The notes: generated by a model not told the origin, from the sequence alone. A stretch of DNA of 60,000 nt from Lineus longissimus (GCF_910592395.1 NC_088325.1:3813501-3873500), one strand, 5' to 3'; counted from the first letter of the stretch, positions 9,615-21,583 are shown. Program-made: numbers and translations.

Positions 9615-12600
9615 TATTTACACTACATTTTGGGTCAATATAGTGAAAAATTTGAATGTGCTCAAATCACTCTAATTCATTTAGAATATTGTATTGCTGA
9701 TGATTTAAGGTCAAAACAAGCTAAAATAATGAGAAAAAAACTTAATTTGACCCAAATAAGAGTCAACCTAACCCCGGTCTAAGTTCGGTTTCATTTTTAC
9801 AAGTCTTGTTGTGTTGCCATTCATTTTGTAATTTCTTTGAAACTACTTAGGCCTTGATTCTGAAAGTTGTGCCCTAAGCAGCAAAGATATTACTAAATCA
9901 CATCCTAAAGTTTCAGCTCCATAGCTTGCTTATTCTGGCCAGGGCAGGTCTTTGAATTTGGTGCTGTTGGGTGCAAAATCATGACTTTTTGTCGATTTTG
10001 TCCTCTTTCGTCGCTTTGGCACAGTTGTACCACTCTTTGAAATGTCTCTCATTTCTCCAAAAATGTCCAGATATGACTTTCCTTTGTTGGAGAGTTGTGG
10101 GATGTCATGTACATTAGTTTGAAAAAAATCTCAAAATGTTAACCCCTGAAATGTACCTTCATTTACACTACATTTTGGGTCAATATAGTGAAAAATTTGA
10201 ATGTGCTCAAATCACTCTAATTCATTTAGAATATTGTATTGCTGATGATTTAAGGTCAAAACAAGCTAAAATAATGAGAAAAAAACTTAATTTGACCCAA
10301 ATAAGAGTCAACCTAACCCCGGTCTAAGTTCGGTTTCATTTTTACAAGTCTTGTTGTGTTGCCATTCATTTTGTAATTTCTTTGAAACTACTTAGGCCTT
10401 GATTCTGAAAGTTGTGCCCTAAGCAGCAAAGATATTACTAAATCACATCCTAAAGTTTCAGCTCCATAGCTTGCTTATTCTGGCCAGGGCAGGTCTTTGA
10501 ATTTGGTGCTGTTGGGTGCAAAATCATGACTTTTTGTCGATTTTGTCCTCTTTCGTCGCTTTGGCACAGTTGTACCACTCTTTGAAATGTCTCTCATTTC
10601 TCCAAAAATGTCCAGATATGACTTTCCTTTGTTGGAGAGTTGTGGGATGTCATGTACATTAGTTTGAAAAAAATCTCAAAATGTTAACCCCTGAAATGTA
10701 CCTTCATTGAGACAAGACCACTAATGAATATTCATAGGTTGGAGGGTCCAGGCCTATCTATTAGACGAGTGCATGTTTTTTACTCTCAAGTACATATTTG
10801 GAGAGGTATTGAAAAAATATTTGTTGTGGCAAGTCTACAGATATAAAGAAATTATTTGATGAAAAAATTAATTTCGAATTTTGCTAATTGGGTAATAGGG
10901 GGCGTGTTTTGAGTTTTTTCTGCCAGTTGGCTGAAAAGAGTGGAAATATCAAAGTCTGTCTAATTTGTCGATTAAAAAAAAATTTCCGTGGTCAATCACC
11001 ATTTTATTTTTCACCATTTACTTGCCCGACTGTCCGGAATAACATAATCTAAATTTCAGATTCACAACACCACGCGTTCTTTGATGCGTCGCGGTCAAAC
11101 ATTGACAATTTAACTGCTAAAAGGCTTAAAAAATCAATTGTGGTCTTGTCTCTATTTACACTACATTTTGGGTCAATATAGTGAAAAATTTGAATGTGCT
11201 CAAATCACTCTAATTCATTTAGAATATTGTATTGCTGATGATTTAAGGTCAAAACAAGCTAAAATAATGAGAAAAAAACTTAATTTGACCCAAATAAGAG
11301 TCAACCTAACCCCGGTCTAAGTTCGGTTTCATTTTTACAAGTCTTGTTGTGTTGCCATTCATTTTGTAATTTCTTTGAAACTACTTAGGCCTTGATTCTG
11401 AAAGTTGTGCCCTAAGCAGCAAAGATATTACTAAATCACATCCTAAAGTTTCAGCTCCATAGCTTGCTTATTCTGGCCAGGGCAGGTCTTTGAATTTGGT
11501 GCTGTTGGGTGCAAAATCATGACTTTTTGTCGATTTTGTCCTCTTTCGTCGCTTTGGCACAGTTGTACCACTCTTTGAAATGTCTCTCATTTCTCCAAAA
11601 ATGTCCAGATATGACTTTCCTTTGTTGGAGAGTTGTGGGATGTCATGTACATTAGTTTGAAAAAAATCTCAAAATGTTAACCCCTGAAATGTACCTTCAT
11701 TTACACTACATTTTGGGTCAATATAGTGAGAAATTTGAATGTGCTCAAATCACTCTAATTCATTTAGAATATTGTATTGCTGATGATTTAAGGTCAAAAC
11801 AAGCTAAAATAATGAGAAAAAAACTTAATTTGACCCAAATAAGAGTCAACCTAACCCCGGTCTAAGTTCGGTTTCATTTTTACAAGTCTTGTTGTGTTGC
11901 CATTCATTTTGTAATTTCTTTGAAACTACTTAGGCCTTGATTCTGAAAGTTGTGCCCTAAGCAGCAAAGATATTACTAAATCACATCCTAAAGTTTCAGC
12001 TCCATAGCTTGCTTATTCTGGCCAGGGCAGGTCTTTGAATTTGGTGCTGTTGGGTGCAAAATCATGACTTTTTGTCGATTTTGTCCTCTTTCGTCGCTTT
12101 GGCACAGTTGTACCACTCTTTGAAATGTCTCTCATTTCTCCAAAAATGTCCAGATATGACTTTCCTTTGTTGGAGAGTTGTGGGATGTCATGTACATTAG
12201 TTTGAAAAAAATCTCAAAATGTTAACCCCTGAAATGTACCTTCATTGAGACAAGACCACTAATGAATATTCATAGGTTGGAGGGTCCAGGCCTATCTATT
12301 AGACGAGTGCATGTTTTTTACTCTCAAGTACATATTTGGAGAGGTATTGAAAAAATATTTGTTGTGGCAAGTCTACAAATATAAAGAAATTATTTGATGA
12401 AAAAATTAATTTCGAATTTTGCTAATTGGGTAATAGGGGGCGTGTTTTGAGTTTTTTCTGCCAGTTGGCTGAAAAGAGTGGAAATATCAAAGTCTGTCTA
12501 ATTTGTCGATTATCAAAAAATTTCCGTGGTCAATCACCATTTTATTTTTCACCATTTACTTGCCCGACTGTCCGGAATAACATAATCTAAATTTCAGATT

Positions 12601-14773
12601 CACAACACCACGCGTTCTTTGATGCGTCGCGGTCAAACATTGACAATTTAACTGCTAAAAGGCTTAAAAAATCAATTGTGGTCTTGTCTCTATTTACACT
12701 ACATTTTGGGTCAATATAGTGAAAAATTTGAATGTGCTCAAATCACTCTAATTCATTTAGAATATTGTATTGCTGATGATTTAAGGTCAAAACAAGCTAA
12801 AATAATGAGAAAAAAACTTAATTTGACCCAAATAAGAGTCAACCTAACCCCGGTCTAAGTTCGGTTTCATTTTTACAAGTCTTGTTGTGTTGCCATTCAT
12901 TTTGTAATTTCTTTGAAACTACTTAGGCCTTGATTCTGAAAGTTGTGCCCTAAGCAGCAAAGATATTACTAAATCACATCCTAAAGTTTCAGCTCCATAG
13001 CTTGCTTATTCTGGCCAGGGCAGGTCTTTGAATTTGGTGCTGTTGGGTGCAAAATCATGACTTTTTGTCGATTTTGTCCTCTTTCGTCGCTTTGGCACAG
13101 TTGTACCACTCTTTGAAATGTCTCTCATTTCTCCAAAAATGTCCAGATATGACTTTCCTTTGTTGGAGAGTTGTGGGATGTCATGTACATTAGTTTGAAA
13201 AAAATCTCAAAATGTTAACCCCTGAAATGTACCTTCATTTACACTACATTTTGGGTCAATATAGTGAAAAATTTGAATGTGCTCAAATCACTCTAATTCA
13301 TTTAGAATATTGTATTGCTGATGATTTAAGGTCAAAACAAGCTAAAATAATGAGAAAAAAACTTAATTTGACCCAAATAAGAGTCAACCTAACCCCGGTC
13401 TAAGTTCGGTTTCATTTTTACAAGTCTTGTTGTGTTGCCATTCATTTTGTAATTTCTTTGAAACTACTTAGGCCTTGATTCTGAAAGTTGTGCCCTAAGC
13501 AGCAAAGATATTACTAAATCACATCCTAAAGTTTCAGCTCCATAGCTTGCTTATTCTGGCCAGGGCAGGTCTTTGAATTTGGTGCTGTTGGGTGCAAAAT
13601 CATGACTTTTTGTCGATTTTGTCCTCTTTCGTCGCTTTGGCACAGTTGTACCACTCTTTGAAATGTCTCTCATTTCTCCAAAAATGTCCAGATATGACTT
13701 TCCTTTGTTGGAGAGTTGTGGGATGTCATGTACATTAGTTTGAAAAAAATCTCAAAATGTTAACCCCTGAAATGTACCTTCATTTACACTACATTTTGGG
13801 TCAATATAGTGAAAAATTTGAATGTGCTCAAATCACTCTAATTCATTTAGAATATTGTATTGCTGATGATTTAAGGTCAAAACAAGCTAAAATAATGAGA
13901 AAAAAACTTAATTTGACCCAAATAAGAGTCAACCTAACCCCGGTCTAAGTTCGGTTTCATTTTTACAAGTCTTGTTGTGTTGCCATTCATTTTGTAATTT
14001 CTTTGAAACTACTTAGGCCTTGATTCTGAAAGTTGTGCCCTAAGCAGCAAAGATATTACTAAATCACATCCTAAAGTTTCAGCTCCATAGCTTGCTTATT
14101 CTGGCCAGGGCAGGTCTTTGAATTTGGTGCTGTTGGGTGCAAAATCATGACTTTTTGTCGATTTTGTCCTCTTTCGTCGCTTTGGCACAGTTGTACCACT
14201 CTTTGAAATGTCTCTCATTTCTCCAAAAATGTCCAGATATGACTTTCCTTTGTTGGAGAGTTGTGGGATGTCATGTACATTAGTTTGAAAAAAATCTCAA
14301 AATGTTAACCCCTGAAATGTACCTTCATTGAGACAAGACCACTAATGAATATTCATAGGTTGGAGGGTCCAGGCCTATCTATTAGACGAGTGCATGTTTT
14401 TTACTCTCAAGTACATATTTGGAGAGGTATTGAAAAAATATTTGTTGTGGCAAGTCTACAAATATAAAGAAATTATTTGATGAAAAAATTAATTTCGAAT
14501 TTTGCTAATTGGGTAATAGGGGGCGTGTTTTGAGTTTTTTCTGCCAGTTGGCTGAAAAGAGTGGAAATATCAAAGTCTGTCTAATTTGTCGATTAAAAAA
14601 AAATTTCCGTGGTCAATCACCATTTTATTTTTCACCATTTACTTGCCCGACTGTCCGGAATAACATAATCTAAATTTCAGATTCACAACACCACGCGTTC
14701 TTTGATGCGTCGCGGTCAAACATTGACAATTTAACTGCTAAAAGGCTTAAAAAATCAATTGTGGTCTTGTCTC
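9171..14773 (+). repeat. Composite tandem array A-BB-A-BB-A-BBB-A
   Basis: Four 444-bp A units lie at 9171-9614, 10709-11152, 12247-12690 and 14330-14773. Each has inverted ends, GAGACAAGACCAC and GTGGTCTTGTCTC. Between them lie seven 545-bp B units, starting at 9616, 10161, 11154, 11699, 12692, 13237 and 13782. The higher-order period is 1538 bp, with one extra B in the last block. Copies differ by only isolated bases, so amplification is recent. The whole array is flanked by ACAA on each side, as if it were one insertion. Each B carries a 60-63 codon open frame that simply repeats with the array. A diverged solo A element is at 59620-60000. Confidence 0.92.
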
Positions 14774-15225
14774 ACAATCAGTCGCGCATGCGCAATACCC
14801 GCGAAAATGGGGAGCCGCTTCGGATTTGTTTTGGTCTGCATCGATCTTTCAGTGAGCGATTTCAAGATTAATTCACGCTTAAAACATCCACGCAGCACCC
14901 CAGATATTTCGTTATTGATCTCAAATTTCGTAATAAATAAGCTTTTGCGTGTATGGAATCGCTGGAAGCTAGTAAATCTGCACTTAGTGATAAGACCCGC
15001 GAAAACTGGCTCCTACATGATACATGATACACATGTATTAAGATCCAAGTTCTTTTCACTGTCAATGCGGCCAAGTGGATGTTTGACTAGAGTGTGCATG
15101 CGCGTATGCAAATGTGGACAAAAAGTTTGTAGGAAAAACAATTTCGCTGCCCGTAACCCCCTGTACAAATATGATTCTGTAAGGCATATTCTAAAGCAGT
15201 CGCCTTGAACAACCAGAAAAAAACT
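14774..15225. other. Spacer between array and minisatellite
   Basis: It contains an NRF1-like CGCGCATGCGCA (14783-14794). It also contains 15061-15113, which is an inverted, diverged copy of 8641-8692 (shared TCTAGTCAAACATCCACT). A 149-codon open frame runs 14759-15208, but it starts inside the A element and has no recognisable domain, so I do not call it a gene. Confidence 0.4.
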
Positions 15226-16835
15226 TCTGAAGAGACCACGATTCCTGTTACACCTCTCTTGAGAGGATGCCTTGAACGGGCCAGAATGGAATTTCTCAAG
15301 AGACCATGATTCATGTCACACACCAGTCCTGAGAGGTGCATTGAACAGGGCAGAATAGAATTTCTCAAGAGATCATGATTCATGTCACACCAGCCCTGAG
15401 AGGCGCTTCAAACAGGGCAGAATGGAATTTCTCAAGTGACCATGATTCATGTCACACCTGTCCTGAGTGGCGCTTCGAACAGGGCAGAATGGAATTTCTC
15501 AAGAGACCATGATTGCTGTTACACCTCTCCTGTGAGGTGCTTCAAACAGGGCAGAATGGAATTTCTCAAGTGACCATGATTCATGTCACACCTGTCCTGA
15601 GAGGTGCTTCAAACAGGGCAGAATGGAATTTCTCAAGAGACCATGATTGCTGTCACACCTGTTCTGAGAGGCGTTTCAAACAGGGCAGAATGGAATTTCT
15701 CAAGAGACCGTGATTGCTGTCACACCTGTTTTGAGAGGTGCTTTGAACAGGGCAGAATAGAATTTCTCAAGAGACCATGATTGCTGTCACACCAGTCATG
15801 AGAGGTGCTTTGAACAGGGCAGAATAGAATTTCTCAAGAGACCATGATTGCTGTCACACCAGTCCTGAGAGGTGCTTCAAACAGGGCAGAATGGAATTTC
15901 TCAAGTGACCATGATTCATGTCACACCTGTCCTGAGTGGCGCTTCGAACAGGGCAGAATGGAATTTCTCAAGAGACCATGATTGCTGTTACACCTCTCCT
16001 GTGAGGTGCTTCAAACAGGAGAGAATGGAATTTCTCAAGTGACCATGATTCATGTCACACCAGTCCTGAGAGGTGCTTCAAACAGGGCAGAATGGAATTT
16101 CTCAAGAGACCATGATTGCTGTTACACCTGTCCTGAGAGGTGCTTTGAACAGGGCAGAATGGAATTTCTCAAGAGACCATGATTGCTGTTACACCTCTCC
16201 TGTGAGGTGCTTCAAACAGGACAGAATGGAATTTCTCAAGTGACCATGATTCATGTCACACCAGTCCTGAGAGGTGCTTCAAACAGGGCAGAATGGAATT
16301 TCTCAAGTGACCATGATTGCTGTTACACCTGTCCTGAGAGGTGCTTTGAACAGGACAGAATGGAATTTCTCAAGTGACCATGATTCATGTCACACCAGTC
16401 CTGAGAGGTGCTTTGAACAGGGCAGAATGGAATTTCTCAAGAGACCATGATTCATGTCACACCAGTCCTGAGAGGTGCTTTGAACAGGGCAGAATGGAAT
16501 TTCTCAAGAGACCATGATTCATGTCACACTAGTCCTAAGAGGCGCTTCGAACAGGGCAGAATGGAATTTCTCAAGAGACCATGATTGCTGTCACAGCTGT
16601 CCTGTGAGGTGCTTTGAACAGGGCAGAATAGAATTTCTCAAGAGACTATGTTTCCTATTACACCTGTCTTGAGAGGCGCTTTGAACAAGGCAGAATGGAA
16701 TTTCTCAAGAGACCATGATTCCTAGCTGTTACACCTGTCTTGAGAGGTCCCTTGAACGGGCAAGAATGAAAATTCTCAAGAGACCATGATTCCTGTTACA
16801 CCTGTCTTGAGGGCCAGAAAGAAATTTCTCAAGGG
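15226..16835 (+). repeat. 67-bp minisatellite, about 24 copies
   Basis: The unit runs GCAGAATGGAATTTCTCAAG, then AGACCATGATT, then a variable GCTGTTACACC or CATGTCACACC, then a TCCTGAGAGGTGCTTTGAAC segment. Because 3 x 67 = 201, every frame passes through three units and gives repeated 64-66 codon ORFs, which are artefacts. Edge copies are more diverged than central ones, as expected for unequal exchange. It directly abuts the 5' side of the RTE-like LINE. Confidence 0.92.
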
Positions 16836-19105
16836 ATATACCGGTAACACAAGAAGTATCAGTGTAGTGCCATCACCAGCTTTCCGAAACCGTGGGCCCT
16901 TCAAACTGTTCAGGTGACTCTTTATTTATATGTAATAGGCACGTGGAACGTAAGAACTCTAAATGCTGACGGTAAAATCGATCAACTGGAACACGAGCAG
17001 AAGTGCTACACCTGGAACATCATAGGTTTAGCTGAAGCAAGGCTCACTGGAGTTGGAGACTCAAAAACACCACAGGGAAACCAGCTCTTCCACAGCGGGC
17101 AAGACAAGAGACACGCAAACGGAACAACATTCCTGATTCACAAGGACACGGCGGGTGCAGTGATGGAGTTCAAACCAATCTCTGACCGTGTAATCTACAT
17201 AAGGTTAAGGGTCAAACCTTTCAACCTCTCAGTCATGCAGATATATGCCCCAACCACAGATGCAACTGATGACCAGCTGAACAGATTTTATGATGCCGTC
17301 ACAGCAACACTGCAAGGGCTCCCGAATCAGGATATCCACCTTCTGATGTGGGAATGGAATGCGAAAATTGGCCCAGATGCGTACGATCAGTTGAAAGGTA
17401 CGATCGGGAGATCCGGACTGCCGGACTGGGGGTTACCAATGACAGAGGTTTGCGCCGGGCTACTCGAATTCGCACAGTTCCATGAGTTAACGATCTGCAA
17501 CACGTTCCAAGCTGGGAAGCTGAGTCGGAAGGCAACTTTTCATTCTCCTAATGGCAAGACTCACAACATGATAGACTACATCATGGTGGATAACCGATTC
17601 CGCAGCAGCATCAAACTCGCCAAAACTCGAACCTTCCCAGGGGCCGATGTGGGCAGTGACCTCGACCTTGTGCTGACTGCACTGTGGTTGAAGAATATCG
17701 AGAAGAAGCAGAGCATGAGAGTGAGCTACAACCTCGATAAACTCAAGGATAACGACATTGCAGAGCAGTTCCAAGTCGAAGTAGGCGGCCGTTTTGCACC
17801 GTTGCTTACCTTGGAACTGGAACCGGAAGAGTTCCAACAGCAGGTTGAGGACAATTGATTAAAAGCAGCCATCAAAGTATTTTTAGGGAAAAGGCAACCT
17901 CGGAAACAGAAGAGTTGGCTAACCGACCAGATCATCCAAAGGTGCGATGGAAGACGGCTGCTCAAGCAAACCAGGACCAAGATAGCGGGGGGCCTACCGA
18001 GCCATCAACATGGAGATCTAGAAAGAAAGCATATACCAGAATATCCAATCATGTGTTCAAAACAGGGAACTGGCCCAAAGATTGGACAACATCGTTGTTT
18101 CACTACCAAAGACGGGGAACCTACGAAAGTGCAACAACTACAGAACCATCAGCTTGATGATCAGCCACCCAAGCAAGATCCTACTAAAAGTGATCCTGAA
18201 TCGCCTACAACCACAAGGCGAGGCTATTCTGTCCGAGGAACGAGCTGGATTCCGAAAGGGCAGATCCACAAGCGAGCAGATATTCAATCTCAGGGTGCTG
18301 TGCGAGAAATTCAGACAACTTGATACACCAATCTACCACAACTTCATAGACTGACAAGAAATGCTTAACATCAGCCATGGTATCATCAATTCCATAGAGG
18401 CACTTTATGCAGCTTCGAAGAGCATGGTTAGAGTAGGAGGCGACTTCAGTGAGTGTTTTCCAACCTCCGTAAGAGTGAGACAAGGGTGCCTCCTATCACC
18501 AACTCTGTGCAACATATTTCTTGAGAACATCATGATGACAGAGTCGCTCGTTGAACTAGAATCCCCCTTGACCATCTCGGGACTAATGATTACCAACCTA
18601 AGGTTCGCAGATGGCATTGATCTCTTGCATGGTTCCACTAAAGACCAGACTGACCACTCCCAGAAGGTGGACAGAACCAGTGGCAGATACGGGATGGAAA
18701 TAAGGCTTGGGAAAACAAGGAGGCAAAACGCATCAACGCTTTCGAGCTTAACTGTTACCGCAGAATTCTCAACATTCACTACACGTCCCACACAAACCAA
18801 CATAAAGGTCAGAGAGCTGGTCGCGCAGCACATTGGACGCCATGACAACCTGCTGTGGCTAAGAAGAGGAAGCTGAGGTGCTTTGGACAAATTACAAGAG
18901 GCAAACATCATCCTGCAGGGCACAGTAGAAGGCAATCGAAAACTCTGCCGACCAAAGAGGATTTGGATGGACGATGTTAAGGAATGGACGGGATAAAAAG
19001 ACCGGAGACCTGATCCGCCTGGCAGAGGATAGACGGGCATGGCGCTATGTAGACAATTGGACAGAGTCGCCCCAATGGCCACATGGCTGCGAGACATATA
19101 GATAG
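16836..19105 (+). pseudogene. RTE-like non-LTR retrotransposon, dead copy
   Basis: An apurinic-type endonuclease frame (16914-17858) begins GTWNVRTLN and resembles the craniofacial development protein 2-like ORFs of RTE elements. Two catalytic motifs are altered: the GDWNAKIG motif reads WEWNAKIG, and the SDHDLV motif reads SDLDLV. After a frame change the reverse transcriptase is readable in pieces (NNYRTISLM, EERAGFRKGRS, VRQGCLLSPTLCNIF, LRFADGIDLL). The segment between HNFID and the palm is deleted, and the FADD core reads FADG. The C-terminal GTVEG...RPKRIWMDDVKEWTG end is broken by stops. It cannot encode an active protein. It may sit inside the intron of the gene ending at 19385. Confidence 0.85.
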
Positions 19106-19151
19106 TAGGGAATCTAGTAAAATATTTATTTGTGCACTGTAAAATCCCCAG

Positions 19152-19385
19152 GAGACGTTCAATTTGCCGATTGGCAAAGCGAGGCTGGGAGACGTTATGT
19201 CTACTCTAGTCACTGGTCTTTCCAGTAAATCTGCCGAGAGTGCAGCTGCTGCTGAATCCCTAAAGTTGGAGTTCAGTTCTTTGGTCGACTGGTCCAACAG
19301 TAAGGAAGAAGAGTGCACATTTCTTCTGGCTGAAGACGCCGTCACTATAAACCCAAAAGTAATTCTAAATCAAGAAGGACCGTGA
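19152..19385 (+). CDS. Terminal exon of an unidentified gene
   Basis: A good acceptor (AATCCCCAG) opens a phase-0 frame starting ETFNLPIGKARLGD. It runs 77 codons to TGA through an Ala/Ser-rich helix (SSKSAESAAAAESLKLEF) and an acidic stretch (SNSKEEEC) to NPKVILNQEGP. An AATAAA follows about 245 nt downstream. Composition and splice context look like a real exon, but I do not recognise the protein. Its upstream exon could be 8710-8790 (same phase) or lie elsewhere. Confidence 0.5.
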   Translation, partial: ETFNLPIGKARLGDVMSTLVTGLSSKSAESAAAAESLKLEFSSLVDWSNSKEEECTFLLAEDAVTINPKVILNQEGP

Positions 19386-19630
19386 AAAATCGTGTCGTCC
19401 TTCACAACGAGGCCTAGCAACGTCAACACAAACCAACCATCAGGTCTCGTAAGGGAGTTTTTCCCGAATGGACGCGATGATAACGTACCCCGTTAACGGG
19501 ACGTGACATCTATTTTAAAATGTGTTTCCATTGTGATTGCATGAGGACAACTGACCTGTGTTGTATATCACTGAAAACGCCTGATTCCCCTATTTCTGCA
19601 GGTTGTTAAATCCGGCGTTTTATTTATCTA

Positions 19631-19636
19631 AATAAA
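19631..19636 (+). terminator. Polyadenylation signal after exon 19152-19385
   Basis: A canonical AATAAA lies about 245 nt after the TGA, with no earlier one in the interval. The sequence 19640-20090 beyond it holds a short ORF from 19914 with a hydrophobic start and a TATTAAAAG about 60 bp before it, but nothing firm. Confidence 0.45.
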
Positions 19637-20550
19637 TGATAAGCGTCGCATTGGCCCCAAGCTCTGTTCACCATCCCAAATGACAATATTGCCAATTGGG
19701 CCGGACAATCACGGAAAAACGCAAAAATTAATTTCTTCCTGGATAATTCTTACAGTGACCATTCTCCCGCGAAAAAAAGTTCCTTACGCTACACAAAAAT
19801 TGAATTTGCACAAATCAGCGAAAAACGCACCAACTGGCACTCGACGGTATTAAAAGACAGGCCCAACGCACATCCAAAGTTCAGAGCACACATACGTCGG
19901 CAACAGCAGTAAAATGCGTAGTTTCTTGTTATCAGCCTATATATTGAGCAGCGTCCAGGTTTCAGAAACTCCCAATAACATGTCTTTACCAAAACAAGAA
20001 AATCCCATCACGAGGTTGAAACTGGGGAAGGGGAATCCCCCACAATGCAGTGCACAGTGCGTTAGTACTTATCACCGTACGAAAAAAAATGCTCCAGACG
20101 CAAGGACCCAACGCGCCGCGTAGCGGCAAAATATCGAAGCTGGCGAAACATTTATAACGGGTCACCGTAGCCTTATTATGGACTTTTAGCGCGATTGTGT
20201 GGTTGTAACTATTTTGCTGCATATTGTCACGAGTAAAGGAAAGCACGCGACCTAACGCCAACCTATTCATGTTAAGTGATTTTTTGAAGGTATATAGTTC
20301 AGGAAATGTTCAAAAATAATCATTCCTTATCGTCTTTTGAGAGCATTTTTAACTGTAAAAAGTATTTGCCTTCGTCACAGAGTCTCTGCAATGGTCATTT
20401 TTATCACAGTAGTCTCGCGCAGCCAGACCTTCTTCACTAATTAGTCTGGCGCAAGCCAGGCGTTCATTGTACTAGACCTAGACATTTTCAACCACAATGT
20501 ATCTGGGCCGAAGAAACACTGCGCAAGATTACCTCGAGCTGGAGGGTGAT

Positions 20551-20849
20551 CACTAAATCCTAAAGGCTAGAGGGAGGTAATTATAATATGACCTCCACCG
20601 CCCGACCCGATGACGTCATTACCGGAATTCCGGGAAATACCCCAAGTATTTACATCACAATGGCGGCAACTTCAGTTCTGTTTGACCATTACATAACAAG
20701 CAATTTCGGCATTGTGAAGTCAGGCAAGAGAGCCCTGGAAGTAATCGATGAGCTAGAAGTTGCCACCCGGAATTCCGGTAATGACGTCATCGGGTCGGGC
20801 GGTGGAGGTCATATTATAATTACCTCCCTCTAGCCTTTAGGATTTAGTG
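20551..20849. mobile_element. Foldback MITE with 84-bp perfect arms
   Basis: The arms 20551-20634 and 20766-20849 are exact inverted copies, beginning CACTAAATCCTAAAGG. Each arm carries a full CRE palindrome, TGACGTCA, and an ACCGGAATTCCGG palindrome. The 131-bp loop contains ATGGCGGCAACTTC. The ORF reading through it (20588-20833) is produced by the palindrome. Perfect arms imply recent insertion or ongoing arm correction. Confidence 0.85.
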
Positions 20850-20957
20850 CTGGAGCTAAGAATAGATCATGCTAATGAACATACTTCTAAATTGAGTTTT
20901 CCAAGAATGGTGCATATCGCGCGAAGCTACTTAGCCTAATACCATTAGGCCCCCCGT

Positions 20958-21583
20958 GTATGGCTGGCGGGAGTGGACAAATATCTGAATTAAGGGTCGG
21001 GATAAATCAGATTTATACCACGACTATATTCATAATAGTAGACAGCCAATCAGAACCCCGCATTTCATGAATTATGGTGACCATTAAATCTGAATTATAC
21101 CACGACATAAATGAATCAACCCACGACTATAATCGTTTTAGACCCACGACTATATTCGTAATAGCAGACAGCCAATCAGAGAGCCGAATTTATGGACGGA
21201 AGTGCGATTTATGGACGCCGGAAGTGCGATATATGGACTTGGTTGGCTTACAAAGGTCGTCCAACATTCTAACATCCGGCGTCCATAAATAGCACTTCCG
21301 GCGTCCATATATCGCACTTCCGGCGTCCATAAATCGCACTTCCGTTCATAAATTCGGCTCTCTGATTGGCTGTCTGCTATTACGAATATAGTCGTGGGTC
21401 TAAAACGATTATAGTCGTGGGTTGATTCATTTATGTCGTGGTATAATTCAGATTTAATGGTCACCATAATTCATGAAATGCGGGGTTCTGATTGGCTGTC
21501 TACTATTATGAATATAGTCGTGGTATAAATCTGATTTATCCCGACCCTTAATTCAGATATTTGTCCACTCCCGCCAGCCATAC
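20958..21583. mobile_element. Large foldback element, 626 bp, nearly perfect palindrome
   Basis: It begins GTATGGCTGGCGGGAGTGG and ends with the inverse. The arms run about 280 bp around a short centre near 21240-21270. The inner right arm has three tandem 23-bp units of GCACTTCCGGCGTCCATA type. A CCGT on each side may be the target duplication. The two opposing 72- and 105-codon ORFs are mirror images of each other and are not genes. Confidence 0.85.

Noticed and set aside
9600-13948. Seven identical 60-63 codon ORFs (HYILGQYSEKFECAQ...)
   Set aside because: They are one frame repeated with each B unit. Start codons come from the A or B junction, there is no domain, and near-identity is explained by recent array expansion.
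14759-15208. 149-codon ORF after the array
   Set aside because: It begins inside the A element's terminal repeat and has no domain, splice or promoter support.
15513-16377. Three 64-66 codon ORFs (MLLHLSCEVLQTG...)
   Set aside because: They arise because three 67-bp units make 201 bp, so frames recur. They are minisatellite translations and not genes.
15226-16835. CRISPR-like appearance of the regularly spaced repeat
   Set aside because: Units are contiguous and similar throughout, with no unique spacers, in an animal genome.
20588-20833. 81-codon ORF in foldback element
   Set aside because: More than half of it is palindromic arm; no domain and no splice or promoter context.
21074-21467. 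Two opposing ORFs starting MVTIKSELYHDINE
   Set aside because: They are mirror images from the 626-bp palindrome.
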